DNA of 64,000 nt from Anthonomus grandis grandis (taxonomy: Eukaryota > Arthropoda > Insecta > Coleoptera > Curculionidae): positions 31,971,127 to 32,035,126 of the forward strand of contig NC_065567.1 of assembly GCF_022605725.1 (NCBI RefSeq), read 5' to 3'. Both the position numbers and the translations under genes were made by a program. The notes below the pieces were generated by a model. It worked only from the letters and a program-made list of their open reading frames with translations, searched no databases and was not told the origin of the DNA. Positions 1-11,128 of the stretch are shown here, in pieces (positions within the stretch are counted from its first letter, which is position 1; every line of letters begins with the position of its first letter).

Positions 1-158
1 TCCACAAGGTTTTTTGTATCGCCGTTGCTTCTGGCACTAAATTTAGAGCAAATTGCATAGTAATTTGATGCCGTAAGATGCTTTCTTCGCTCTAAGTGCC
101 ACAAATCAGATTGGCTCTGTTCCTTTGTGAGCTCTTCAATTAATTTGATTTCTTCTGC
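1..158 (-). pseudogene. YqaJ-like exonuclease domain fragment, cut by window edge
   Basis: On the minus strand one frame stays open for 52 codons up to the window edge and reads like the N-terminal part of a YqaJ/lambda-exonuclease-like domain. Visible are ELTKEQSQSDLW, then LERRKHLTASNYYAIC. The order W-x(2)-ER-(R/K)-x-LTASN is what I associate with YqaJ proteins, which are multicopy in insect genomes. Upstream (higher coordinates) the frame meets stops at once, with no clear ATG or good acceptor, so this is an internal exon or a truncated copy. The rest of the domain would lie left of the window. The assignment comes from motif recall only and is tentative. No catalytic residue is visible in this stretch. 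Confidence 0.4.
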
Positions 159-837
159 ATTTTTTTAATACTAGCTAGAAAATATATTTCCTGTTTTTTT
201 TATTGGTTCTTCTCTAAATGAACAATGCCCACGTCATGATTCTGCCAACATAGTGCTTTGATGCGAATCGTATTTTTTCTTATTTCTTACCAAAGAACAA
301 TGGTAATTTAACGAACATTAAAAATTATAATTATGAAAACAAAAAACATTGTAATTACATATATACTTACAATCTGTTCTTTTTTGGACTTGGACGTTTT
401 CTAACTGCATTTAACCTAAGTCAGCCTTTAAATCCTTTTCTTTTAGCATCCATATTTTACAAGTATTTACAAAAAAATACTAATGAAAACATAGGAACAC
501 TTTTCAGTTTTTCAGTATGTAACCACCAAAATAAAATGCAAAAAATGATCGTAACGAAACCACACGGCTACATCCCGGAACTATCACGCACTAAACAAAA
601 AAAAAAACCAAAATGCATATATAATAGCAATATTAGGTAGTAATGCAGGTATATAATTATACTTGCATAACCTGCACCAAATTTATGTAGGCCAAACCTG
701 AAATTACATCGGTTCCAGGCATAAGAGGGTGCCTGAAATTTTATCAACCGTTCTAAAATAGACATTTATTACTACCGCGTCTCTCACCGCTGGCCCTCAG
801 CTGTGTGGCTAGAAGATAGGTAGCGGAGCCTTAAGGT
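159..837. other. Unassigned A+T-rich sequence
   Basis: No coding frame, RNA or repeat that I can name. A 65-codon minus-strand frame at 568-765 has an ATG but low-complexity hydrophobic content and no recognisable domain, so it is not called. Confidence 0.3.
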
Positions 838-1450
838 ATAGTTATTGAACTGTAGAATATACGTATATCATATACGATTCTGTTTATAAAAGGGAGTAAA
901 TTTCGGCATTTACATATCTAGTTTTTAAACTCCATTACTACACTTCAAATATTTGATGAAGTTCTTCTGAAAAATCACTGTTTTTCGTCGATATTATTTA
1001 ATCTCATAACGCTGTTTTTATGCTAGATATTTATATATGAAATTATAACAAATTTAAATAAACAGTGTTATTAAATTAAATATTAAACATATATTTTCTG
1101 CAAAAACATTGCTTTTCATCAACATAACCCTTACCCCCCCACCCACCCCAAACATTTGTCCAGTAAGAAATTCTTTTGAAAAATCACTGTTTTTCATCCA
1201 CAATATCCAATTTAATAGCACTATTTTTGTATTAAATATAAAATTAATACATAATTATATCATAATTTAAATAAACAAACTATGTTATTAGATTGAATAT
1301 TAACGACGAAACCACCAGTTCCAAAAATTCCAGTCATGCGTATATTTTGGAGAACAATGATTTTTGAAAACAATTTCTTACTGGTAAGGTGTGTGGGGTG
1401 GGTGGGGAGGTAAGGGTAGGGTTAATGAAAAACAGTTTTTTTTGCAGAAA
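838..1450 (+). repeat. Foldback repeat, copy 1
   Basis: This block recurs at 1645-2262 in the same orientation and at about 53991-54490 inverted. Shared landmarks in order are ACGTATATC/TATACGAT, AAAAGGGAGTAAA, TCTAGTTTTTAAACTC, a C-rich run (CCCCCCCACCCACCCC near 1134) and AAATCACTGTTTTTC. The C-rich arm (about 1085-1200) is echoed as an inverted arm (about 1355-1450, GGGGTGGGTGGGG followed by TTAATGAAAAACAG), so a single copy can fold back on itself. No transposase frame is present. It resembles a non-autonomous foldback or MITE-like family. Outer borders are approximate. Confidence 0.6.
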
Positions 1451-1644
1451 ATAATTACCTGAGAAAAAATCTATTTAATGAAATTATTGTTGATAAAAAA
1501 ATCTATAATTTCTGTACCTATACTTTTCTCACAAAATTTTAAATAGGTTCAAAAATACAGTTTTTAAATTAAACCTATTGGTATATTTATCAATCATATA
1601 TAGTCAAGGTATATTTATTAGTAGGTAAGTTGTTAGTAGTTATT

Positions 1645-2262
1645 GGTAGTTAAGGTATAGTTATTAAGCCGTAGAATACACGTATATCGTATACGATCCT
1701 GTTTATAAAAGGGAGTAAAGTTCGGCATTTAAACATATTGACACGGCATTTACATATCTAGTTTTTAAACTCGATTACTACACTCCAAATATTTGATAAA
1801 GTTCTTCTGAAAAATCACTGTTTTTCGTCGATATTATGTAATCTAATAACGCTGTTTTTATGCTAGATATTTATATATGAAATTATAGGAAATTTAAATA
1901 AACAGTGTTAATTGAATATTAAATATTAAATATATATTTTCTGCAAAAACATTTTTTTTCATTAACATAACCCTTACCCCCCCCACCCACCCCAAAAATT
2001 TATCCAGTAAGAAATTCTTTTGAAAAATCACTGTTTTTCATCCACAATATCCAATTTAATAGCACTATTTTTGTATTAAATATATATTAATATATAATTA
2101 TATCAAATTTAAATAAACAAACTGTTATTAGATTGAATATTAACGACCAAACCAGCTATTAGTCATGCGTATATTTTGGAAAATAATGATTTTTGAAAAC
2201 AATTTCTTACTGGTAAGTTGTGGGGTGGGGGGGGGGGGGGATATAGGAGAAAGAAAATTTCG
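1645..2262 (+). repeat. Foldback repeat, copy 2
   Basis: Direct repeat of the 838-1450 block about 810 bp downstream, with the same landmarks and the same inverted C-rich/G-rich arms (about 1975-1995 and 2219-2240). The G-rich arm has expanded to an uninterrupted G run near 2228-2241. Small indels separate the two copies, so the duplication is not very recent. It ends about 165 bp before the putative 5' UTR exon of the receptor gene. Confidence 0.6.
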
Positions 2263-2426
2263 GCATATAAAAAAATGACACGGAATTTACAAATCTAGTT
2301 TTTAAACTCAATTACTGACCCACATGTAATAAAAACAAAAAACATCAGAAAAAAAAGCCTTGAAAGTAAATCCAAAACCTACTGCGTACTAATCATTATT
2401 TGCCTAACAAACTGTTTTTGCTTCAG

Positions 2427-2524
2427 ATCAGCATCTAACATGTCAACAACTGCCTGTCGTCAGCAAACAAGAGGTACAGTAGACCGAAACCAAGCGACCA
2501 GGGGACAACCAAATTGTTAATGTA
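2427..2524 (+). other. Putative 5' UTR part of the receptor exon
   Basis: A pyrimidine-rich stretch ending TTTTTGCTTCAG (AG at 2425-2426) looks like a 3' splice acceptor just upstream of the receptor ATG. If used, the exon starts at 2427 and carries about 98 nt of 5' UTR. This implies at least one further non-coding 5' exon upstream. Inferred from splice-site appearance only. Confidence 0.4.
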
Positions 2525-2791
2525 ATGCGAAATACACTAAATGAGACCGCATGCGCGGCCCTACTGGAAAACGTCAATTGGATAAATGCGACAGCACTAC
2601 TAAAACTCGCCATTTTGTTATCAATAGACGTCTTGGTGATTGTCGGGAACTGCTTAGTTATTGCTGCCGTATTGTGCTCGTCGAAGCTTAAATTAGCGGC
2701 GACTAATATATTTATCGCCTCCCTAGCAGTCGCTGATTTAATGGTTGGAGTTGTTGTGCTGCCGTTTTCATCAGTCTGGGAGGTTTTTAAG
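2525..2791 (+). CDS. Dop1R2: Dopamine D1-like receptor (Dop1R2/DAMB type), first coding exon
   Basis: The 89 codons encode the N-terminus of a class A amine GPCR, a plasma-membrane receptor. The extracellular tail is short with two N-glycosylation sequons (NET at residues 6-8, NAT at 21-23). TM1 is about residues 27-50 with the conserved GN (41-42). TM2 is about 59-82 with NIFIASLAVADLMVG, holding the conserved Asp of TM2 at residue 71. The segment LPFSSVWEVFK matches what I recall of the insect invertebrate-type D1 receptor Dop1R2. The reading ends exactly at AAG|GTAAGA, a strong phase-0 donor. The open frame past it (to 2848) is intron read-through. The start is the first ATG, 3 bp after an in-frame TAA. 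I did not find the expected next exon (TM3, DRY motif) downstream. Base composition is visibly less A+T-rich than the flanks, as expected for a constrained exon. Confidence 0.75.
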
Positions 2792-3385
2792 GTAAGACGC
2801 TTTTATTGTCTATATTTGGTTTCTATAGATTCATTCCGTGGCTCCTAAGGTAATAGGATTTCGTTTTATGTTTACTCATGAATAAGCATCAGAGGTATAT
2901 TAACATACTTACATTCACTTAAAAAGTTATGTTCTAGTTACATTCTCTCACGAGTTCCGCGGATATTATAATATAAATTTACGCGCCACCTATATAATTT
3001 TTTTTATTATTTAAATAAGCCTAATTCCCACGGGATATTATTAGAACATGAAAATGGGATGAGAGTAACCGAGCGGATTTGTTTATTAAAGCTAGAACAA
3101 TGGGTCGCTATTCGGGCTACTGCTCCTGGTTATTATGTTGATGCCTTGTAAAGACTTTATTTCGTTAATACCTAATAAATTGCCTTTAGCAAGGATTCTG
3201 GCCATCGAGCTGGTATTAATCCTCAACCTGATGCGTAATTGGATTATTTTGACGCTAAAAAAATTAAATTAAAAAATAACCATTAGGACCGTAATGGCCG
3301 TGAAGCATTACAGACAGCGCAACAATAATGACAATTGACGTACTTGACCAGATATGGTATTAAAAAAGAAATATATGTAAAATAG
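2792..3385 (+). other. Start of receptor intron, nothing else recognised
   Basis: Begins with the GTAAGA donor. The rest is A+T-rich non-coding DNA in which I see no repeat family, exon or RNA. Confidence 0.4.
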
Positions 3386-4320
3386 ATACTTGACACAGGT
3401 TGTGCGCATACTAAATCTAAATGCGCAACAACTCCATTTTAAGTCAACGGTCATATTGGAGGTAGGGCCGTGTTTTCTTATATACCTTTGAAGTAATTGT
3501 TTATTTTATTCCATGGTTCTGACGCCATTGTTTATGCGTTTCAGGGACTTAAGATAAATTCTCTTTATATTCGAGGCATTTTCTTATGCTTAATTTTTTA
3601 TAGTTTCCAAACATTTGAAGCTCTTGGCTCTTTTATTACTAACGAGCATACTATTTGATAAGCAATAACATTATTTATAGAAAAAATACATTTGCAGATG
3701 CTCTAAACTAAAGTCATAACATCGACGACTTTGACATATTTGACGATTATAGGATTTCCTAATGAACTACAGAGCATACGATCAGTTATTTAGCAACAGA
3801 ACTTAATGGTAAGAAAAGTGCGCATTTGAAAACGATTCCAGCTGCGTACAACTTTATTTTCAGTTGACGGTCAACTTAAAATTTCTCCTACACATTCACA
3901 TATAAGTATTTTAAATTCAGCAATTTGAAGTAAGTTTTTTGCTTATTATAGGCACTTGACAGCATTGGTGGTGTCTTTTAGGTATTTGTTTCACATAAGG
4001 TCTTGTATTATGAACAAGGTCACTATTTTTCAATTTAATAAGCAAAAACTCTATGGTCATACTACAGTCCTAATGTAATGCTTTAGGTATAGTTATCATC
4101 GTTAAAAAATATAATTCATAACATGAATTGTGCGGTGCATACGAATATAAATAATAAAGAGATCTATCGCGTTTTTCTAGTTTTCACATATTCTCTCATA
4201 ATAGAAATTAATTCGGTGATAGCCTTAGACTTGGTTTAATAGTTAGTTATATTTAAATTATATTTTCCTCTTACGCCCCAGTTCGCAGATGACACTACCA
4301 TCATTTCGACCTCTAGCTAA

Positions 4321-4460
4321 AACCAATAAGAATAATAATAATAATATTCTTTATTTAAATATATCAATGTACGGCATATCCCAAATTCGAGTCTCTTCAC
4401 TGGGATCTCAAAAGCTAGAAGAGTTCCGTGGTTGGTTAAATATTTGTACATTTATTTGTC
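4321..4460 (-). mobile_element. 3' end of a truncated non-LTR retrotransposon (probable)
   Basis: Read on the minus strand this ends AATAAAGAATATT followed by an (ATT)n run (+ strand 4328-4350). Non-LTR elements of the CR1/Jockey group often end in a polyadenylation-like signal and a short microsatellite, as the full element ending at 12680 does. No coding sequence remains, so this is inferred from the tail only. Confidence 0.35.
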
Positions 4461-5710
4461 AATAAAATTAATAACAAAAATTAATGATAAAAAAGTGCGC
4501 ATTCACACTTAATTTCAACTGCGTACAACTCGATTTTGAGCCAACGGTCAACTTAAGGTTGGCCTCTATTAACACATATTAATAATTTATGTTCAGCTAT
4601 TTGAAGTAAATTTTTAGTTTATCCCAGGCAGTTGACGTCATTGTTGATGTCTTCCAGGGATTTGGAATAAATTTTTATTTTATTCCAGGCATTTGTTTCT
4701 TGAGGGGTTCGAAAATGTAGAACCATTTATTTACCAATAAAGTTAATAATTAATGATTAAATTATTAAAAATATATTGTATATATTTGACATGTGTTGTA
4801 CGCATATGATATATATTTAATATGAGTGGTGTGCAATCGATTACATACTTATGCGCAGAGCATTTTTTTTTGTGTCAAACGTGTCAATTTGGAAATATTT
4901 TCGCATACTCAGCAATTTAAAGTATTTTTTTAGTTTAGTTAAGGCATTTGCCTTTTTTATGTTTTGTAGACTTATGAAGCCTATAAAACATAAGAAACTT
5001 GCTAAATTCCACTAACGCCATTTTTTTTTAAAAACAGAAACCTTCCTTTGAATTAAATTGGTTCCATTCATACTGCGCGTAACTCTATTCTATGTCAACG
5101 GTCATATTAAATTACTTGGAGTGTATTTTTGATATACAATGTGACCAAAGAGAAAAAAAGTTATATAAAAAATTGTTTAATAACGTATTATACGTAAAAA
5201 GATTGAAAGTGTGGCTACACGAAATGACTGAAAGATTTATCTTTTTCCCTGGAGTAAAAGATGCATTTATACAAATAACAATGATTAATGAGTTAATAAG
5301 TAAATGGTCCACAAAGCGTATATTTGATAGTTTGGATATATTTTTATATACTCAGTAACTTTTCAGTTTATTCAAAGCAGTTGACTAATTTTTTTATGTT
5401 TTCCAAGCTTTTAAGGGCCATAATGCGCACAACTCAATTTTGATTCAATGGTCATAATAAACTGTTTGGGGCATATTTTTAATACAGTGTCCCCAAAGAG
5501 AAAAATGGTTAAATGGTGAAACAGAATTTGCAAATGAATGCAAGTTTTGGTTTTCAGAACCCATTATCAAATTTGATTTTTGATAGACGTCAAATTGTTT
5601 TTATGGATCACACTTAATTTAAGAACCTTTTGCTAATGTGAAATACCTGCAATACTTACAAAATGGCAGAAAATGCCAAAAACTTTACTTGTTTATTCTA
5701 CATATAGCTT

Positions 5711-5753
5711 AAAATACCCAACGTGTTTCGCACACAGCACTGTCCATCATCAG
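5711..5753 (-). ncRNA. Hammerhead-ribozyme-like motif (degenerate)
   Basis: On the minus strand CTGATGA (5747-5753) and GAAA (5726-5729) are spaced by 17 nt, the arrangement of the two conserved hammerhead core boxes around stem II. The 17 nt can pair only partly (ACAG with CTGT). Stem III and the cleavage site look mutated. Such motifs are known in Penelope-like retroelements and retrozymes. A better-preserved relative lies at 39933-39972. Probably inactive. Confidence 0.35.
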
Positions 5754-6770
5754 GAAGACAAAGGGTTTAAAATTAGCACAAGTCAGTAATGATGTTAAAT
5801 TCCTGAAATAAAACACCGAAATTTTTAAAATTCCTGAATATAAACACTAAATATATAAAAAGATAACACTATAGAATCCAAATCATAAAAAAATATGGTT
5901 CGGATTTTATCTCTTTATCTTACTACGGTCCTGTTGCGGTGCTTTAGATATAGTTATCACCGTTGTAGATTGTAGATAGAAATCTGCGCATGCCTGCTTC
6001 CATTAAGCGAATCACCTGCTTTGCGCAACGTTAACTTGTTAGACGAAGTACTTGAAGGTGTTTAATACTGAGTAGTTGAAAGAATGTAGAAGCATTTATC
6101 TATCGACAAAAATAAAAACAATAGTTAATGAGTATTAACCCATACTCAGTAAATTGTACACAAAATATATATTTGCCATCAGTTGTGCGCATATGGAGTC
6201 GATTACTTATGTGCAGAACTTCATTTTGGGTTAGTTAAGTTACATTTTCGCGTACTCAGCAATTTTTTAGTTTAGTATTTGACTTTTTTTGTTTTGTTTT
6301 TCAGGTCTTGACTAACGCTATTTATTTTTTTAAGAAAAAACTCTTCTTTTGATTTGAATCCATTCATAATGCGCACAACTCTATTTTAAATCAACAGTCA
6401 TATTAAACTGCTTGTGCGACTAAATAGAAAAATGGTGCAATGGAAAATAGTTTAGTCAATGAACGACATTTACAACGTTTCGGTTTATTGAAACTCTCAT
6501 CAATTGAATTTATTTTTTAATGGACGCCATATTGTTTTTGTAGAGGTATCACACTTAATACAAAAATATTAAAATTGTGCTTTTACGAAACTCCTGGAAG
6601 ACATAAATAATGATGTAAATTTCTGGAATAAGAGACATATTTATATCAAAATCCTGGAAATATGCAAATAGCGTTAAATGAAAGACTTCGTGGAAATCTG
6701 TAAAAAGTTTTTCATAAATAAAATGACACTAAATAAGGATAAAAAGTGATGGTTTTGATCTCTTCGTCTC

Positions 6771-7855
6771 CCACCTGGCTGGAATTGCCTATAAGCGGTT
6801 TATTGTGCACACATGTCATTAAAGCAGATAATTGCGGTTGGAAAATGTGTTTTGTGTAAAACGCTGAATGGAAACGGGGAATTTCCTATTTTCCATTGAG
6901 AGAGCAAAAACATTTTGTGGATCTTTAAGGGCTCTTACTGCGATTGAAATTGAAAAAATAAATCACTTTTCATTAGGCAAAAATATGTAAATTCTAACCC
7001 AGAAAATCTAAGCAGCTCTATTTTCCTATTACGAAACCGATACCCGGTCATGAAAATCTCAAAATTATTCAGGCCCGCAAATCCCGCAATATTTTTAAAA
7101 GGGAAAAAAACTGATCTCAATGTCGCTAAAAAAAAAAAAAAACTCGCGAAAAATATGTTGTTCCGAGCCTTTGGTTGCAATAAAATACCACAGAAGCCAC
7201 CTACAAACCCATTAATGCGTGAGAAAAAAAATATTATTATTCCAGAAATGCCTCCGGTCTATTCATAAACCCCAACTTTGCGACGACGCGTCCCGACGCA
7301 TGGAATTCTGGATTAGACATTGTCGATGTTGGAAGCTTAAACGAAAGTGGCGACAAAACTAGCGGAGCCGTTCCCGGATTTCGCCTTTCCTCGCTTTTCC
7401 AATATTCTGATGGGAAAATTGAATGCATGGAGGCTTAGGAGATGTGTGTATTTAAGTTGAAATATCAACGCCAATATGACCTCCGTAAAATACAAGTGAT
7501 ATTTTTAAGCACTAAAATCAACCCCATTTACAAATTTTTCCACCCGGGTGAGGAGGTAGTACTAACAATACGCCACTAAATATAATTAATTACCGGGAGT
7601 AATCTATTGTGCTCATCTCAACGTACTAAAGCAAATTCCGATATTTTTGTATGCGATAACAGAGATTAATAATTTAACGTCAATCTCTCACTTTGGTTAA
7701 TAACATGCGTAACATTTTAGTAAATACCTAAATCATGCTCTGCAAACTCGACTCTTTAAATTTCGCTCCGGAATATTTAATGAAATAAGACCAAACTTTT
7801 ATGAAATTAAAAATGGTTAGTCATGAGAATATAAAGAGCTTGATGCTCTATCTTT
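6771..7855. other. Non-repetitive spacer with a GC-richer patch
   Basis: Less repetitive than its surroundings. A GC-richer patch at about 7270-7400 (CGACGACGCG, CCCGACGCATGG) might be a conserved non-coding element. Overlapping frames on both strands (6935-7180 minus, 7050-7268 plus, 7237-7428 minus) run through homopolymers and show no domain. An A13 tract lies near 7130-7142. Confidence 0.3.
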
Positions 7856-8090
7856 TGACAAAATTAACCAAGCAATTCCATGAACAAATTTCCAAATATA
7901 TTTAAAAAGGCCAAAATTGTACCTGTACCTGTGCTAATATAAATCTTGCTATAGTACACCAAATTATTAAAGGTCTTGGACGTTTGACTGTGTCCCTCAT
8001 ACCATTTTTCATTTATTTAAATGATCTGGTAACCTTTCAGAAGAGTGGTAACATTATATTGATATTTCCTTGATTTAGGGCCAAGATGGA
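7856..8090 (+). pseudogene. Non-LTR reverse transcriptase remnant
   Basis: Short pieces of RT can be read across frames on the plus strand. One piece is KFPNIFKKAKIVPVPVL (about 7881-7931), like the FP-x-KKAK-x-IP segment of RT. A later piece is PFFIYLNDLV followed by SGNIIL (about 8002-8070), like the LLFIIYINDL...ADD region. The catalytic YADD is lost and the segment between the two pieces (motif A, VPQG) is largely deleted. This is a heavily decayed retroelement of the CR1/Jockey superclade or similar. Confidence 0.45.
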
Positions 8091-8480
8091 GCTGAGTAAC
8101 AGGTTGTAAAAATCAAGTTATGGCATTGCAATTTGTCATTTGTTTCTTGTTTCTTTGACTGTCTTATACTGTTTCCCCCATAATTCTACACATGTACTCC
8201 ACGCCAACACTACTGACAGTACCGCGCAATGTGTAGCGCATATCTGTCCAGGCACGGTGCGCACAATTACCAAATTTGTTATATTCAAACAGGTTGTATT
8301 GGAAGAGTTTGGTCTATGCAGTAAAATAAACTTTTAAATTAAAAATATGTCATTTTTTATTTAAAGGTGATTTACTTGATAATTTATGAACTTTAAATAC
8401 TGTGCAGAATGCTAAAATATCATTTGGGAATGTGTGAAATATACGTAACTAGAGTGAAAGTTTCTTTTTATTTTGCAAAT
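8091..8480. other. Unassigned
   Basis: Contains a 65-codon frame (8140-8337 +) with no recognisable domain and a non-ATG start. It is slightly GC-richer at 8190-8270. I cannot name anything here. Confidence 0.25.
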
Positions 8481-9538
8481 CAAAATTGTAGTAACATGCT
8501 TAGTTATGATCCTCGATGAAAGAAATATTGAAAAATGACCTTAAAAGCGTGAAAAATAACAAAAAAGAAGTTAAATGCCTCGAATAAAATAAAAACTCAC
8601 TTGAAATGACTGGAAAAAATTTAAAAAATATTCTGTTGTTGGTCCATGTTTGAAAGGTGTGAAGAATAACGTAAAATTTCTGGAATAGATTTAAGAATAG
8701 ATTTAAATTGAAAGTCTGGAAGTGCTAAAAACTGATGACAGAATCCTAGAATATATTGAAAAATGCTTTCAAATGCTTAGAAGATGTAAAAAAGTGACTC
8801 CAAAAGCCTGGAAATAAAGCTAATTCAAATACGATGGAAAAGATATCAATGTCTTGAAATGCATTGAAAATTGTGTCAAATTTCTTAAATAAACGAAAAA
8901 TGACTTTGATTTCCTTGAGTAAAAAGAAAAATTAATACAACTTCATTAAAACTCTAAAAAAAATTGTTTAACTTTTGTAATAAAGTAAATATAAACTCCT
9001 GGAAGATAAAAACATCCGAAAGCCTAAAAAAAATTAAAAAACTATTTTAAGCACCTGACATTTGAAAAAATGTGAAATTCTTAAAATAGAAGGTAAATTT
9101 ACTTCAGAGCCCTGCTAAACACCTGATATAAAATAAATAATTACTCATTTAATTAAGAAAATGAATATTTATTTTATTATATTTTGATGATTTCAAATAA
9201 CTTGTTGGCTTAAAAAATGACTCTTAAAGCCTTAACAAAAAAATATTTCAAGTAGCTGAAGTAAAATGAAAATTGTGACAAATTGCTCGAATTAACCGGC
9301 CTAAAATTTCTGAAACAAAAAAAATTATTTCAAATATCTGGAGAAAAATGTCTTACTATTAATATATACTTTTTACTACTAAAGAATTACTCACAATTAT
9401 TTCTGAAATAAAATTAGGACATTGTATTCCCAAAAAACATAAAAAATTATTTAAAACCCTCAAACAAAAAAACTAATAATTATTTTAAGTAGCTGAAATA
9501 AAACGAAAATTGTGTAAAATTTTTGGAATTTAATGACA
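8481..9538 (+). repeat. ~30-bp CCTGGAA minisatellite array, block 1
   Basis: Start of the main array. The phrase CCTGGAATAAAAT...ATTATTTCAAATG recurs about every 30 bp with heavy drift (for example CTGGAATAGATTT, CTGGAAGTGCTAA, CCTGGAAATAAAG). Parts of this block are repeated after the retrotransposon: the sequence around 8635-8765 (TGTTGG, AAAGTCTGGAAGT, CAGAATCCTAGA) has a diverged counterpart around 13200-13320. That shows a duplication of the array about 4.5 kb apart in present coordinates. Confidence 0.6.
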
Positions 9539-9742
9539 ATCTGCGGTGCAGTGTGCGGTAAAAGTACTGGCGAACATGATGACAAAGAATGTAATGTGGA
9601 TGTACCTAAATGTGTAAATTTTGCAGCGTCAAATCAAAAGTACGGTCTCAACTTAGATGTTCGTCATACTATGTGAGAGATCAATAAATGTGATTCGTAC
9701 AAAAGAATTGAGGGCCTGCAGTGAAATAAGTATACCAAATAG

Positions 9743-11128
9743 CAATTAGATTCAAATATTGTCTACAACTCAAGCATTGTCTATTTAAACTCTCAAGGCT
9801 TTTTGAACAATAAGGATGAAATAATTGTTTTATTAAAGGACTGGCAACCTAAGATCTTGTTTCTCAGTGAAACTCATGTATCAGAGGATATTGAACCCTG
9901 TGAACTTAATGTTAAGGGGTACAAACTAGAAAAGTATGCGACAGACAATAATAAAGCTGGAGGAGTAATTGCTTTAGTAAGAAATGATCTTCGATACAAG
10001 TTAAAAAATGTGCAATGTGTTGAAAATTTTGTGTGGTTGTTGTCCTTGGAACTGTCCTCGTCTGGTGTAAAGTATTTGTGTTCTGTATTGTACCATGCTC
10101 CACAAAGACAGGATGATGCCTTTATTATAGACGAGGTTAGCGATTTTAATGGCACTATTATTATATTGGGAGATTTTCATCTGGATTTACTTAAAAACTC
10201 ATTTTATGCTGACAAAATAAAGGATGTAATATTTTCCAGTGGATTTACACAAATTGTAAAATCGCCTACAAGAATAGTACCTACGAGCCAGACGCTTATT
10301 GATTATGTAGTAACTAACGATAAAAATTTACCTCTTGAAGTTCATTTAACACCGAAAATCAGTGACTATTCCATTATCTCGATTAATGTTGATCATCAAA
10401 ATATAGTGACTCCGAATATAACTACTTTGAAAAGATCTACTAAACATTATAACTCAGATCAATTGCAACATGATATTATGAGTACACCTTGGAACACCAG
10501 CATTTCAGATGTTAATTTACAAGCAGAAGCCTTCATCTTCTCTATTACATCAAGCCTCAACGAAATGTGTCCCATGATCCCAGCTGTCACAGAACAAAAA
10601 TATCAAGATAAGAAGTGGATTAACTCGGAAATTAAAAATCTAATGCATGAGAGGGATAGTCTGTATAAAAGAGCCATTTTACAAAAAAGTGAAGACATAT
10701 GGGCAGAGTATAAATCAAGACGAAATGCTATCGTGAGTAAAATTAGAAATGAGAAAGACAATTATTTTGCTGCAACCATAGATGAAAATCGAAAAAATCC
10801 AAGGGAGCTATGGAAAAATCTAAAGACCCTTCTGCCAAGTAAAACTGAAGCAATACAGAGCGAAATTCTCTTTGGAACCAAGATTGAGACTAACGTGGCA
10901 GCAATAGCACATCAATTTAATCATTTTTTTATAGATAGTATCAGTGAGATTATTCAAAATATACCGCAACAAAATATAGTTAGCAATGCCCCAAGAAGTC
11001 CAACCTCAACTAATATTCTCCAGAAATTTGAACCAATATCAATAACTAAATTGAGACAAGTCGTTAATAATCTAAAAAATGTAGGCGGGGGTGAAGATGG
11101 CATCTCCAAACAGATTCTTTCATGTTGC
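9743..11128 (+). pseudogene. Retrotransposon ORF2, APE-type endonuclease and linker
   Basis: Apurinic-endonuclease-like domain that nicks target DNA to prime reverse transcription. Counting from a non-ATG codon at 9803, visible motifs are LSETHV (residues 21-26, the metal-binding Glu), GDFHLDLL (123-130), TLIDYVV (164-170) and SDYS (187-190). The last is normally SDH, so the catalytic His appears replaced by Tyr. After the domain comes a basic linker (MHERDSLYKRA) leading to NLKNVGGGEDGISKQIL, the start of the RT region. The open frame actually begins at 9743, after a TAG, with no ATG. It loses frame near 11115-11130, where the RT continues one frame on. The protein is inferred dead. Confidence 0.8.

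Larger units (their letters stand above)
3386..6770 (+). repeat. Degenerate dispersed module around a TGCGCACAACTC phrase
   Basis: A recognisable phrase recurs at irregular spacing: near 3400-3460, 3815-3880, 4490-4555, 5070-5110, 5412-5455, 6177-6235 and 6362-6405. Its core reads TGCGCACAACTC, then ATTTTGA-like sequence, then GTCAACGGTCAT. Between copies are short TTCCAGGCATTTGA phrases in reverse orientation to the main array at 8.5-25 kb (for example 4580-4700), and forward phrases at 6585-6700. I read this as an old tandem array now heavily mutated and interrupted. Frames such as 5092-5358 fall inside it and show no domain. Borders are approximate. Confidence 0.5.

Noticed and set aside
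568..765. 65-codon minus frame with ATG
   Set aside because: Low complexity, hydrophobic by A+T bias, no domain, no splice or promoter context.
5092..5358. 88-codon frame
   Set aside because: Lies within the degenerate repeat module, starts at a non-ATG codon, and shows no domain on either strand.
7050..7428. Overlapping frames around a GC-richer patch
   Set aside because: They run through A and T homopolymers, lack domains and conflict on the two strands.
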